Source: Acidobacteriaceae bacterium (GTDB lineage Bacteria > Acidobacteriota > Terriglobia > Terriglobales > Acidobacteriaceae). From it: DNA of 43,910 nt. The notes beneath the pieces were generated by a model that had not been told where the DNA came from, did not search any database, and saw only the letters and a program-made list of their open reading frames with translations. Of this stretch, positions 1 through 6,060 are shown in pieces. The stretch covers positions 300 through 44,209 of the forward strand of contig PLUW01000071.1 of NCBI GenBank assembly GCA_003162935.1, read 5' to 3'. The translations under genes and the position numbers were made by a program. The first letter of the stretch is position 1. The number at the start of each line of letters is the position of its first letter.

Positions 1-22
1 CGGAAGTATGTACTTTACGCAA
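1..22 (+). repeat. Left terminal inverted repeat of the IS1595-type transposon
   Basis: These 22 bases are the exact reverse complement of 2471-2492. The outer end begins CGGAAGTATG and the inner end finishes TTTACGCAA. The repeat may extend beyond the window start. Confidence 0.95.
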
Positions 23-65
23 CGCTGATAGCAAAATCTCAGGCTCTACTCTCTCCGCTCCCTTT

Positions 66-212
66 TTACTTCGGCCAGCCCTCTGGCGGCTTCTTCTTCG
101 TGAGGGACTGCCTGACGGCTTGCTTCCACTCGCCTTTTAACTTCAAGACGTTTGGCTTCGGGCCGGGTGAGGACTTTGGCCTATCCGATCTCGGTTTCGC
201 TTTCTTATTCAT
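66..212 (-). CDS. 48-aa basic protein, last gene of the transposon operon
   Basis: The ATG at 212-210 overlaps the TGA of the preceding passenger gene in the sequence ATGA (212-209), and translation runs 48 codons to TAA at 68-66. The product begins MNKKAKPRSDRPKSS and ends KKKPPEGWPK. It is about one third Lys/Arg with many prolines and has no membrane segment or cysteine. The only hydrophobic/aromatic core is around NVLKLKGEWKQAVRQSL. I do not recognise a domain. The start/stop overlap, shared strand and position just inside the left inverted repeat support a real gene of the element. A nucleic-acid-binding or transposition-accessory role is possible from charge alone but is not shown. It is shorter than most gene callers' cut-offs and easily missed. 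Confidence 0.72.
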   Translation of the reverse strand: MNKKAKPRSDRPKSSPGPKPNVLKLKGEWKQAVRQSLTKKKPPEGWPK

Positions 213-661
213 CGCTTCTCCCGCTTGGTATTTATGTAGATCGCATCGTACGGCCTTGCATGTATCTTGATGCAGGTCATGTGTATCTTCTCAAAATTCT
301 GGCACTCTGGAAGCCCGCTGACGACTTCAAAATAGTAATCTTCGTTTGAAGTCAGACGTACGCACGTTGCCCAGCTCAAAAAGCACGTCAGAGATAAGTC
401 AATGCGCTGCCCATTTATCATGCTGTGAGCATCCGCCTTACATACATCGACTCGCCCCCGTTCGTCGTCGTCTCCGAGATTGAAACACCCCGTCACGCCA
501 ACCGTCAGCTTATTCAGATGGTTCACCTGATGTACCGGGGCAGATTTGATCTCTTTGCCAGACAACGCCTTAGTTTGCGGAGAAGTATTGCTACTAGTGA
601 AACCCCAGAGTAGTAGCACAACAACTATCGCGGTAATCGCTAATGCGGCTATAACCTTCAT
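209..661 (-). CDS. Membrane-anchored six-cysteine passenger protein of the transposon
   Basis: I chose the ATG at 661-659, which overlaps the transposase TGA as ATGA (661-658). The longer frame back to 778 would lie inside the transposase gene. The 150-aa product starts with one hydrophobic segment (about residues 4-20, ITAIVVVLLLW), consistent with a signal anchor and no clear cleavage site. The rest is predicted extracytoplasmic and contains six cysteines, spaced such that three disulfides would be possible, plus an acidic GDDDERGR loop. No enzyme motif is recognisable. Its stop overlaps the start of the next small gene, so transposase, this gene and the 48-aa gene form a translationally coupled chain. 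Function unknown. Confidence 0.72.
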   Translation of the reverse strand: MKVIAALAITAIVVVLLLWGFTSSNTSPQTKALSGKEIKSAPVHQVNHLNKLTVGVTGCFNLGDDDERGRVDVCKADAHSMINGQRIDLSLTCFLSWATCVRLTSNEDYYFEVVSGLPECQNFEKIHMTCIKIHARPYDAIYINTKREKR

Positions 662-1614
662 TGTGTTCGGCTTGACTCGCGATACATGAGCCGCTTTCCT
701 TCTGCTGCTTTCATTGCCAGCACCGTGCGCTCCCCATCGTTCAACATCCGCGTGTTCCACATGAAATCGAACTGCCACAGGTAGCGGTGCAAATATTCGC
801 GGCTGACGTTGTGATAGATTCCCACGATGCCGCGCTTTACGAGAGCATGGCTGCTTTCCGCTGTGTTCGTGTGAACGTCTCCGCGTGCAAATTCTTTCGT
901 TGAATGCGCGACGGTATCATGCCCACCTACGTATTCTTTTCCGAGACCACGGTAGGCCGCAAATTCATCCGTGACAATGCGAGAGCGACGGTCTACTTCC
1001 TCTCGGATCGCTCCTTTAAGACTTGCCGCCGTAACATCAGCTACGATGCGGCGGCGAATCTCGCCTTGACGCTCTACAGCACAAAACACCGGAATCTTAC
1101 TCGTAGAGCGACCCACTCCGCTCATACCCTTATAGCGAGTCTTGCGCGGACCAATGTAGGTCTCGTCGCACTCAACCGTTCCCATGAGCTTCGGAGCATC
1201 GGGGTCGGGAGCCATCGCAAACCGGATGCGGTTCATAAGGAACAGGGCTGACTTGTAGCTGATCTGGCAATGCCGCTTGATTTCTAGAGCCGACACGCCT
1301 TTCTTGGAGGTACACGCACGCCAGAACGCATAGCACCAGTGCCGAAGCTCAATCCGCGATTCCTCATACACCGTCCCGATCCGTACCGTGTACTGCTCTT
1401 GGCAGTCCCGGCAGCGCCACAGGTAACGGCGATTGCGCTTTCCTGTCTTGGCATCTTTCATCTTGTAGACTTCTACGCTGCCACACTTGATGCACGCGGG
1501 ATCGTTTCCCCAGCGCTGTTTCTCTAAGAACTCAACCGCTGCCAGTTCGTCGGAACAGGCCAGCGGAATGTTTTCGATCACCGCTGATTTCGAGAGATTG
1601 TGTCCTGTTTTCAT
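658..1614 (-). CDS. IS1595-family DDE transposase (ISXO2-like)
   Basis: This 318-aa protein would catalyse transposition of the element. An N-terminal zinc ribbon has C41/C44 and C68/C71 around a basic loop (TGKRNRRYLWRC). It is followed by an HTH-like region (VSALEIKRHCQISYKSA) and the ISXO2-type catalytic core. The first Asp is in VECDETYIG, the second in RIVTDEFAAY, and the third position is the HTNTAES motif typical of the DDN/E core of IS1595 enzymes. The C-terminal YLHRYLWQFDFMWNTR is also characteristic. Length is normal and no frameshift is seen. A TTGACA box lies upstream and the likely transcript starts at or next to the ATG, so the mRNA may be nearly leaderless. The stop codon overlaps the next gene. 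Confidence 0.93.
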   Translation of the reverse strand: MKTGHNLSKSAVIENIPLACSDELAAVEFLEKQRWGNDPACIKCGSVEVYKMKDAKTGKRNRRYLWRCRDCQEQYTVRIGTVYEESRIELRHWCYAFWRACTSKKGVSALEIKRHCQISYKSALFLMNRIRFAMAPDPDAPKLMGTVECDETYIGPRKTRYKGMSGVGRSTSKIPVFCAVERQGEIRRRIVADVTAASLKGAIREEVDRRSRIVTDEFAAYRGLGKEYVGGHDTVAHSTKEFARGDVHTNTAESSHALVKRGIVGIYHNVSREYLHRYLWQFDFMWNTRMLNDGERTVLAMKAAEGKRLMYRESSRTQ

Positions 1615-1620
1615 GTTTCA

Positions 1621-1649
1621 ATCTTAATACTGTACGCAAGTTGTGTCAA
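1621..1649 (-). promoter_or_regulatory. Candidate transposase promoter
   Basis: On the minus strand TTGACA (1649-1644) is followed after 17 bp by TAAGAT (1626-1621). The -35 is perfect and the -10 matches 4 of 6. The ATG is only 6 bp past the -10, implying a leaderless or near-leaderless transcript. The spacer contains the inverted-repeat-like sequence described at 1628-1639, so transposase binding there could repress transcription (inference). Confidence 0.45.
1628..1639 (+). repeat. Internal copy of the inner end of the left inverted repeat
   Basis: TACTGTACGCAA matches 11 of 12 bases of the inner end of the left terminal repeat (TACTTTACGCAA, 11-22), in the same orientation. The outer 10 bases are not conserved. 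It lies between the transposase gene and the Ntn-hydrolase gene, and together with the right repeat it would bracket the Ntn-hydrolase gene alone (about 0.87 kb). Confidence 0.5.
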
Positions 1650-1657
1650 GTATAAAA

Positions 1658-2455
1658 TTAGCCTTTCGTGAGCCAATCTGGCATTTTCATCGGATGGCCG
1701 TCCCAATACGAGAAAACTGCTTCTTTCAGGCTGGGCGCAGTATCCATGAGTTCTTTAACATTGTCTGGACCGATGTGCATCACGGATTTGTTACCTTCGT
1801 GGATAAGCTTCATGTTCACTTCGCGCCCTACACCGGCGGATGAACTCGCTGCCTCCCTGAAAATGAATGCCGCCAAAAGCATCACTATATCTTTCGGCTG
1901 GCCGTGCTTATACAGGCGATCCGCCAAATAATCCGCTACAACCTTCCCGCTGCCCCATGCGGTATAGAGGGTTTCTGGGACTACAATTGCGCCCTCCGTT
2001 CTGTACAAAATAGGCACCGTGCCCGCCCTAATGGGTGCAAAAACGATGATGAGAAAAATAGGTTCATCTTTGACATATCGTTCATGGATCAGCCTCAAGC
2101 TGGCTTCCAATACCGCTCCATGATCCCCGAAAAAGTCAGCTTTTTCATCGGCCGCCGCATTCTCTAGGGATGTGTGAATTTCTACGAATGCTTTCGTCAG
2201 AATCGCGGTTGGCCCAGCCCCGGCAATGAAAATTTGGTACAGATCAAGTTTGGGAGGTTTGATGGCGACGTTAAAACTGTAAATTTTATCGACAGACCGT
2301 TTCTGCAGCCATCCATCAGTTTCTTCCCGATCAGCGCACAGAAGAATTCCGTTCTCTCTAGCTCTAAATGCTGCCACAAGGGTCATGCGCGGCCTTCCTG
2401 AAAGCCGCTTAGCTTCGGGTCGTGGGATAATGGGACGCGGCTTAGGAGGGATCAT
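1658..2455 (-). CDS. Proteasome/HslV-like N-terminal-nucleophile hydrolase (transposon passenger)
   Basis: The ATG at 2455 is preceded by GGAGG (2469-2465) at 9-bp spacing and gives 265 aa. A second ATG at 2386, with AGGAAGG just upstream, would give Met-Thr at once, as in HslV. The core beginning MTLVAAFRARENGILLCADRE resembles proteasome beta/HslV subunits. Counting the Thr as 1, an Asp falls at 18 and a Lys at 33, matching the T1/D17/K33 triad, followed by the glycine stretch IFIAGAGPTA (G47 region). A later SSAGVGREVNMKLI resembles the conserved strand near D166/S169. In the long form the Thr is residue 25, after a Pro/Arg-rich leader that would need removal. No HslU, ATPase or alpha subunit is in the window, so substrate and assembly are unknown. 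The family call rests on motif reading. Confidence 0.75.
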   Translation of the reverse strand: MIPPKPRPIIPRPEAKRLSGRPRMTLVAAFRARENGILLCADREETDGWLQKRSVDKIYSFNVAIKPPKLDLYQIFIAGAGPTAILTKAFVEIHTSLENAAADEKADFFGDHGAVLEASLRLIHERYVKDEPIFLIIVFAPIRAGTVPILYRTEGAIVVPETLYTAWGSGKVVADYLADRLYKHGQPKDIVMLLAAFIFREAASSSAGVGREVNMKLIHEGNKSVMHIGPDNVKELMDTAPSLKEAVFSYWDGHPMKMPDWLTKG

Positions 2456-2470
2456 AGTGAGATTCCTCCC

Positions 2471-2492
2471 TTGCGTAAAGTACATACTTCCG
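2471..2492 (-). repeat. Right terminal inverted repeat of the IS1595-type transposon
   Basis: Exact 22-of-22 inverse match to 1-22. The Shine-Dalgarno of the Ntn-hydrolase gene begins one base inside it, so that gene's promoter must be in this repeat or in the flanking DNA. Confidence 0.95.
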
Positions 2493-2648
2493 ACTACCAT
2501 TATAGTTTGGGTTGTCAAGTGGGGAACTGTTTCCGCGACAGGTCAGCGCAAGGAGACGGAGCTGCTTAACGGGAATTAAGCCTCCCCGGCGTCTGCCCAA
2601 CGTGCCGCAAGGTACGCGGCCAAGCGGCCAAGTGGTACTATTTCCCGC
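2493..2648. other. Right flank of the transposon, upstream of the cytochrome b gene
   Basis: This is host DNA next to the insertion. On the minus strand a perfect TATAAT (2504-2499) would start transcription about at the transposon edge, heading into the Ntn-hydrolase gene. A perfect TTGACA (2518-2513) lies only 8 bp away, too close to act as its -35. No Shine-Dalgarno or clear promoter for the plus-strand cytochrome b gene is visible, and the insertion may have separated that gene from its own promoter. Confidence 0.35.
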
Positions 2649-3413
2649 GTGGGGGATTCCGTTTGCGTTCCGAGTTCTGCGTCGGCCGTCCCAGCCGCGA
2701 GGGTTAGCTCGCGCCACTCTGCGCTTGTCCGCGTCACTCACTGGATCACCGCCCTATGCTTTCTTGCCCTGCTCGTCAGCGGCGGTGAAATTGTAATCTC
2801 TCACCCCCGCTTCTATTGGGGCGAGACCGGCAACGATTTGACTTCAACGTTGTTCAAACTGCCGATCCCGGCGTCGCGGAAATTGGTGCCGACGGGCTAC
2901 GGGTTCGTACTGCCGGACCAGAATGGATGGAGCCGGTATCTTCATTTTCAATCCGCCTGGATTGTGGTTTTGACCGGCCTGCTGTACATAATCTTTGGAT
3001 TCGTGACAGGGCACTTTCGAAAGAACTTGGCCCCCGATAAGGCCGAACGGTCGTGGCGGGCGTTTTCGATGGCGCTTGCCAGCCATTTGCGCTTCGAGCG
3101 GCCAAGTGAGGCGGAAGCGTGGTCGTATAACCTGCTGCAACGGCTCGCCTACCTGTTCGTGATCTTCGTTCTTTTTCCGTTCGTCATCTGGACAGGTCTG
3201 GCGATGTCTCCCGCTTTTGTTTCCGCAGTTCCGGCGGCCGTCAATGTGCTCGGCGGCCAGCAGTCGGCGCGCACACTTCACTTCTTCGTATCTCTGGCGC
3301 TCGTGCTCTTTCTGCTGATCCACGTTGGGATGGTGTGGTTTGCCGGATTCAGGAGCCGCATGCGGGCAATGATCACGGGCCGGGTTGCCAGTACGCACAC
3401 GGAGCGCACATGA
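2649..3413 (+). CDS. Membrane cytochrome b (Ni-hydrogenase/cytochrome b561-type), partner of the molybdoprotein
   Basis: This is a 254-aa four-helix membrane protein of the prokaryotic cytochrome b family that passes electrons between quinone and a periplasmic oxidoreductase. Candidate haem-ligand histidines fall in the expected helices: H31 (VTHWITALCFLALLVSG), H99 (YLHFQSAWIVVL), and H211 and H225 in the last helix. Membrane segments are at about 32-50, 100-120, 166-188 and 209-232. The start is uncertain: GTG at 2649 has no good Shine-Dalgarno, no ATG precedes the first helix, and the first 25 residues are unconvincing. The stop overlaps the next start as ATGA (3410-3413), so it is coupled to the molybdoprotein and probably is its membrane electron partner. 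Confidence 0.85.
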   Translation: MGDSVCVPSSASAVPAARVSSRHSALVRVTHWITALCFLALLVSGGEIVISHPRFYWGETGNDLTSTLFKLPIPASRKLVPTGYGFVLPDQNGWSRYLHFQSAWIVVLTGLLYIIFGFVTGHFRKNLAPDKAERSWRAFSMALASHLRFERPSEAEAWSYNLLQRLAYLFVIFVLFPFVIWTGLAMSPAFVSAVPAAVNVLGGQQSARTLHFFVSLALVLFLLIHVGMVWFAGFRSRMRAMITGRVASTHTERT

Positions 3414-4168
3414 GCGGAATTTCTCGCCGCAAGCTGATCACCACCGGAATCGCCGCGGCGGCCGGCGTCGCGGGCCTGGGAGTCGCTGATCGCATGGCGC
3501 AGAAGTACGGGCTGGTTCCGCCCGATCACGGCGGAATCTGGGGTCTCGGCGAAACCCTGACCTACGCTTCGCAGCGCATGCTCACGAGGCACTCATTGGC
3601 TCGCGAGTTTACTCGGGACAAGATCTCGAAGCCTCCGTTCGCGAACGAACTTGCGCCCCCGAGTGAAGAGTTCAAGCGCCTGCAGGCTGGGCGATTCGCG
3701 GACTGGCGGCTCTCCATCGACGGTATGGTTGCCCGACCCGCATCGTTTTCACTCGACCAGCTTAAGAGCTATCCGGCCCACAGCCAGATCACGATGCTGC
3801 AGTGTGAGGAGGGCTGGTCGTACATCGCCGAGTGGATCGGCGTGCCTCTCTCACAAATCCTGCAGGCGGTGGAAGTCCACCCGCAAGCCAAGTATGTTGT
3901 CTACTTCTCGATCGAGCCCGACTGGTGGGATAGCGTTGACATGGCCGACGCTCTGCATCCTCAGACTTTCCTCGCCTATGGGCTCAACGGCGATGAACTC
4001 CCAGTGGGGAATGGCGGGCCGCTTCGCCTGCGGGTGCCTCGACAGGTCGGATACAAGAGCGTGAAGTTCATTACCCACATGACGGTCACCGACAATCTGA
4101 AAACTTTCGGCAAGGGTCTGGGCTCGGCGTCTCCCGAAGGAGGCTATGCCTGGTACGCGGGCCTCTGA
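3410..4168 (+). CDS. Tat-exported sulfite-oxidase-fold molybdopterin oxidoreductase
   Basis: This 252-aa periplasmic enzyme carries a twin-arginine leader (SRRKLITTGIAAAAGVAGLGVA, residues 5-26). A sulfite-oxidase-type Mo-cofactor domain spans about 95-252. C132 in TMLQCEEGWSYIAEW is the expected cysteine ligand to molybdenum, followed by the WIGVPLSQIL segment seen in this fold. The size and single-domain layout resemble MsrP/YedY-type proteins, but the partner here is a cytochrome b of another family rather than MsrQ. I therefore do not assign methionine-sulfoxide reductase activity. The start is fixed by the ATGA overlap with the cytochrome gene; the longer frame to 3335 would lie inside that gene. 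Substrate unknown. Confidence 0.88.
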   Translation: MSGISRRKLITTGIAAAAGVAGLGVADRMAQKYGLVPPDHGGIWGLGETLTYASQRMLTRHSLAREFTRDKISKPPFANELAPPSEEFKRLQAGRFADWRLSIDGMVARPASFSLDQLKSYPAHSQITMLQCEEGWSYIAEWIGVPLSQILQAVEVHPQAKYVVYFSIEPDWWDSVDMADALHPQTFLAYGLNGDELPVGNGGPLRLRVPRQVGYKSVKFITHMTVTDNLKTFGKGLGSASPEGGYAWYAGL

Positions 4169-4240
4169 CAGGTTGGGTTCAGGGTGTCGGTAGTGGTGCA
4201 CTTTAAAAAGCAAGCGATCAGAAAGTGGAATTACTGCTGC

Positions 4241-4276
4241 CAAAAGCAGGTCCTTCGCTCCGCTCAGGATGACAAG
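4241..4276 (+). repeat. Dispersed 36-nt intergenic repeat, copy 1
   Basis: Matches 21445-21480 at 35 of 36 bases and a weaker copy near 18863-18888. The shared core is CTTCGCTCCGCTCAGGATGA. All three copies are between genes. It is a short interspersed element of unknown function. Confidence 0.8.
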
Positions 4277-4313
4277 ACTATTGGAGATGACGTCACCGGC
4301 AGTGAAAATGCGC

Positions 4314-4342
4314 TTGACAGACCAATCGGTCGGTAATAGTAT
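4314..4342 (+). promoter_or_regulatory. Promoter of the thrC-like/moaD transcript with a TetR-type palindrome in the spacer
   Basis: TTGACA (4314-4319), 17-bp spacer, TAGTAT (4337-4342). Transcription would start near 4349, just upstream of the riboswitch. The spacer holds GACCAATCGGTC (4320-4331), with perfect GACC/GGTC half-sites. Its core ACCAATCGGT differs by one base from ACCAAACGGT at the TetR gene promoter (6462-6471). Confidence 0.65.
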
Positions 4343-4376
4343 CTGTATCCAAGTTTGCTCTTCATTGAGCAAATCG

Positions 4377-4493
4377 GAATTTCATGCAGAGTGGCTGAGG
4401 GACGAGCCCTAGGACGCCACGGCAACCGGAATGAGATCATCTATCTCAATCGCAGGTGCCAACTCTCGCCCGGTAACGGGGACCATGAGATTC
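4377..4493 (+). ncRNA. SAM-I (S-box) riboswitch
   Basis: The hallmark S-box elements appear in order. P1 is GAATTTCATG (4377-4386) paired with CATGAGATTC (4484-4493), 10 bp with one G-U. Then come AGAGTGGCTGAGGGACGAGC, GCCC, GACGCCACGGCAACC with GTGGC/GCCAC pairing as P2, and a P3 hairpin GAGAT/ATCTC. AGGTGCCAA and the P4 hairpin CCCGGTAACGGG complete it. SAM binding normally turns off downstream sulfur or methionine genes. Here the first gene is a threonine-synthase-like PLP enzyme followed by a MoaD-like protein, which ties that pair to methionine/SAM metabolism. An upstream hairpin (TTTGCTC/GAGCAAA, 4354-4373) is outside the aptamer. Confidence 0.92.
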
Positions 4494-4526
4494 GGGTACG
4501 CGAAAATTTGATTCGCACTTCCCGAG

Positions 4527-4554
4527 CCTCTTTTCCCATTTTTTGGAAAAGGGG
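4527..4554 (+). terminator. Candidate expression-platform hairpin of the SAM riboswitch
   Basis: CCTCTTTTCC (4527-4536) pairs with GGAAAAGGGG (4545-4554): a 10-bp stem with one G-U and an 8-nt U-rich loop. Only a modest U-rich run follows (ATTTCTATT), so termination strength is uncertain. A second small hairpin, GGGTA/TACCC around 4569-4582, precedes the Shine-Dalgarno and could alternatively control translation. Confidence 0.5.
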
Positions 4555-4616
4555 ATTTCTATTCAGTGGGGTATTTTTACCCGGCTCGTCCCGCAGTCAC
4601 AGAAAGAAGCAGCAAG

Positions 4617-5915
4617 ATGGGAACGAGCACGTACGAACTCCGCTGCCGCGAATGCGGCAAAACTTGGGGCAATCAGCCCCGCAGTATCTGCGAAGACTGT
4701 TTCTCGCCGCTCGAAATCACCTACGATTACGATTCGCTTCGACCGCGCATCTCGCGCGAACTGTTTGCCTCGCGTGCTCCGAATATTTGGCGCTATCGCG
4801 AGTTGCTGCCGCTGCCGGCGGGCTTTCAGCCGTCGCTGCCCGTAGGGTTCACCCCGCTGGTTGGCGCGCCGCGACTGGGCGCGAAGATTGGATCGCGACG
4901 GCTGCTGATTAAGAATGACGCCGTCTGCCTGCCCACGTTGAGTTTCAAAGACCGCGTGGTCGCCGTGGCTTTGGCGAATGCTCGCAGCTTCGGCTTCGAT
5001 ACCGTCGCTTGCTCTTCCACGGGCAATCTGGCGAATTCGGTGGCTGCGCAGGCGGCCCGCGAAGGATTGAAAGCCTGGATCTTCATTCCATCCGATCTCG
5101 AGCCGGCGAAGATTCTGGGCACGCAGGTGTTTGGCGCGGAGCTGGTGCGCATCAACGGCAGCTACGACCACGTCAATCGCCTGTGCTCGCAGATCGCCGA
5201 TGAACCTCTTTCCGGCGAACGCGGCTGGGGATTCGTGAACGTGAATCTGCGTCCTTATTATGCTGAGGGATCGAAGACGGTGGGCTATGAAATCGCCGAG
5301 CAACTCGGCTGGCGCTTGCCCGATAACATCGTGGTGCCGATGGCTGGCGGATCGCTCATCACGAAGATCAAGAAGGCGTTTGATGAGCTGATTCTGCTCG
5401 GGCTGGTCGATCCAAAGCCGGTGAAGTTTTTTGGCGCGCAGGCTTCGGGGTGCTCGCCGATTTCGACGGCGATCAAGCAGTACAGCAGCGAGATCGAACC
5501 GCAGCGTCCGAAGACGATTGCACGGTCGCTGGCGATTGGCAATCCGGCCGATGGGCATTACGCTTTGAGGGCCATCACTAAGAGTGGTGGATGGGCGGAA
5601 GACGTTTCCGATCCCGAAGTGGTCAGCGGCATTCAGTTGCTGGCCGAGGCGGAAGGCATCTTCACCGAGACGGCGGGCGGGGTAACGGTGGGCACGGCGC
5701 GCAAGTTGATTCAGCAAGACCGCATTCTGCCGGATGAGACGACGGTGCTCTGCATTACGGGCAACGGACTCAAAACCACCGACGTTCTGGCGGATCAATA
5801 TCAGGCGGAAACACCGATCGCTCCGAAGCTGGCGGAGTTCGAGGCTTATCTGGCGGCGAAAGCGGGGGCGTTGCCGGCAGCGGTTGCGGCGGCTTCGACG
5901 GCGGCGTTTGCTTAG
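4617..5915 (+). CDS. thrC: Threonine-synthase-like PLP enzyme under SAM-riboswitch control
   Basis: A 432-aa fold-type II PLP enzyme. An N-terminal zinc ribbon (C10/C13, C25/C28) precedes the catalytic domain. The Schiff-base lysine is K111 in TLSFKDR, and the phosphate-binding loop is SSTGNLANS near 133-141. The usual reaction is O-phosphohomoserine to threonine. The ATG at 4617 follows AGAAAG-type Shine-Dalgarno sequence; the frame upstream to 4566 lies in the leader hairpins. Control by a SAM riboswitch is odd for plain threonine synthesis. The next gene is a MoaD/ThiS-like sulfur carrier. This suggests an alternative: the phosphohomoserine substrate is attacked by a protein thiocarboxylate to form homocysteine, as CysM does with CysO and phosphoserine. 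Sequence reading alone cannot separate the two roles. Confidence 0.85.
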   Translation: MGTSTYELRCRECGKTWGNQPRSICEDCFSPLEITYDYDSLRPRISRELFASRAPNIWRYRELLPLPAGFQPSLPVGFTPLVGAPRLGAKIGSRRLLIKNDAVCLPTLSFKDRVVAVALANARSFGFDTVACSSTGNLANSVAAQAAREGLKAWIFIPSDLEPAKILGTQVFGAELVRINGSYDHVNRLCSQIADEPLSGERGWGFVNVNLRPYYAEGSKTVGYEIAEQLGWRLPDNIVVPMAGGSLITKIKKAFDELILLGLVDPKPVKFFGAQASGCSPISTAIKQYSSEIEPQRPKTIARSLAIGNPADGHYALRAITKSGGWAEDVSDPEVVSGIQLLAEAEGIFTETAGGVTVGTARKLIQQDRILPDETTVLCITGNGLKTTDVLADQYQAETPIAPKLAEFEAYLAAKAGALPAAVAAASTAAFA

Positions 5916-5916
5916 A

Positions 5917-6021
5917 AACGGTCGTTGGTCGCTAGTCGCTGGTCTTGGGGGCACAAACGCTTCCGGACTTTGATCGTGGGGCGGGTTTCTAACGACTCGC
6001 GACCGATGACCGACGACGGAT
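5917..6021. repeat. GTCGTT-rich imperfect palindrome between thrC-like and moaD-like genes
   Basis: The left arm (5917-5944, GGTCGTTGGTCGCTAGTCG) is an imperfect inverse of the right arm (about 5990-6021, CGACTCGCGACCGATGACCG). The transcript would fold into a long interrupted hairpin. The same type of arms occurs at 14635-14725. Confidence 0.55.
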
Positions 6022-6060
6022 TCATCGTTTTATTTTTGGGCGATATGCCAGGAGGTTTTT

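Larger units (their letters stand above)
1..2492 (-). mobile_element. IS1595-family (ISXO2-like) transposon with passenger genes
   Basis: Perfect 22-bp inverted repeats lie at 1-22 and 2471-2492 and bracket four minus-strand genes: Ntn-hydrolase passenger, DDE transposase, membrane Cys-rich passenger and a 48-aa basic protein. The transposase (N-terminal zinc ribbon, ISXO2-type catalytic core) places it in the IS1595 family. That family is known to include members with passenger genes and to make 8-bp target duplications. The window starts at the first base of the left repeat, so the left flank, any longer repeat and the target duplication cannot be checked. At about 2.5 kb it is longer than a simple IS of this family. 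It looks intact: no frameshift is visible in any of the four genes. It sits about 157 bp upstream of the cytochrome b gene. Confidence 0.9.

Noticed and set aside
2499-2518. TTGACA and TATAAT as a full promoter pair on the minus strand
   Set aside because: Both hexamers are perfect but only 8 bp apart, so they cannot act together as -35 and -10; only the -10 is kept as a possibility.
4563-5954. 463-aa minus-strand frame
   Set aside because: Antisense of the ThrC-like gene; Arg/Gln-rich composition typical of a shadow in GC-rich DNA.
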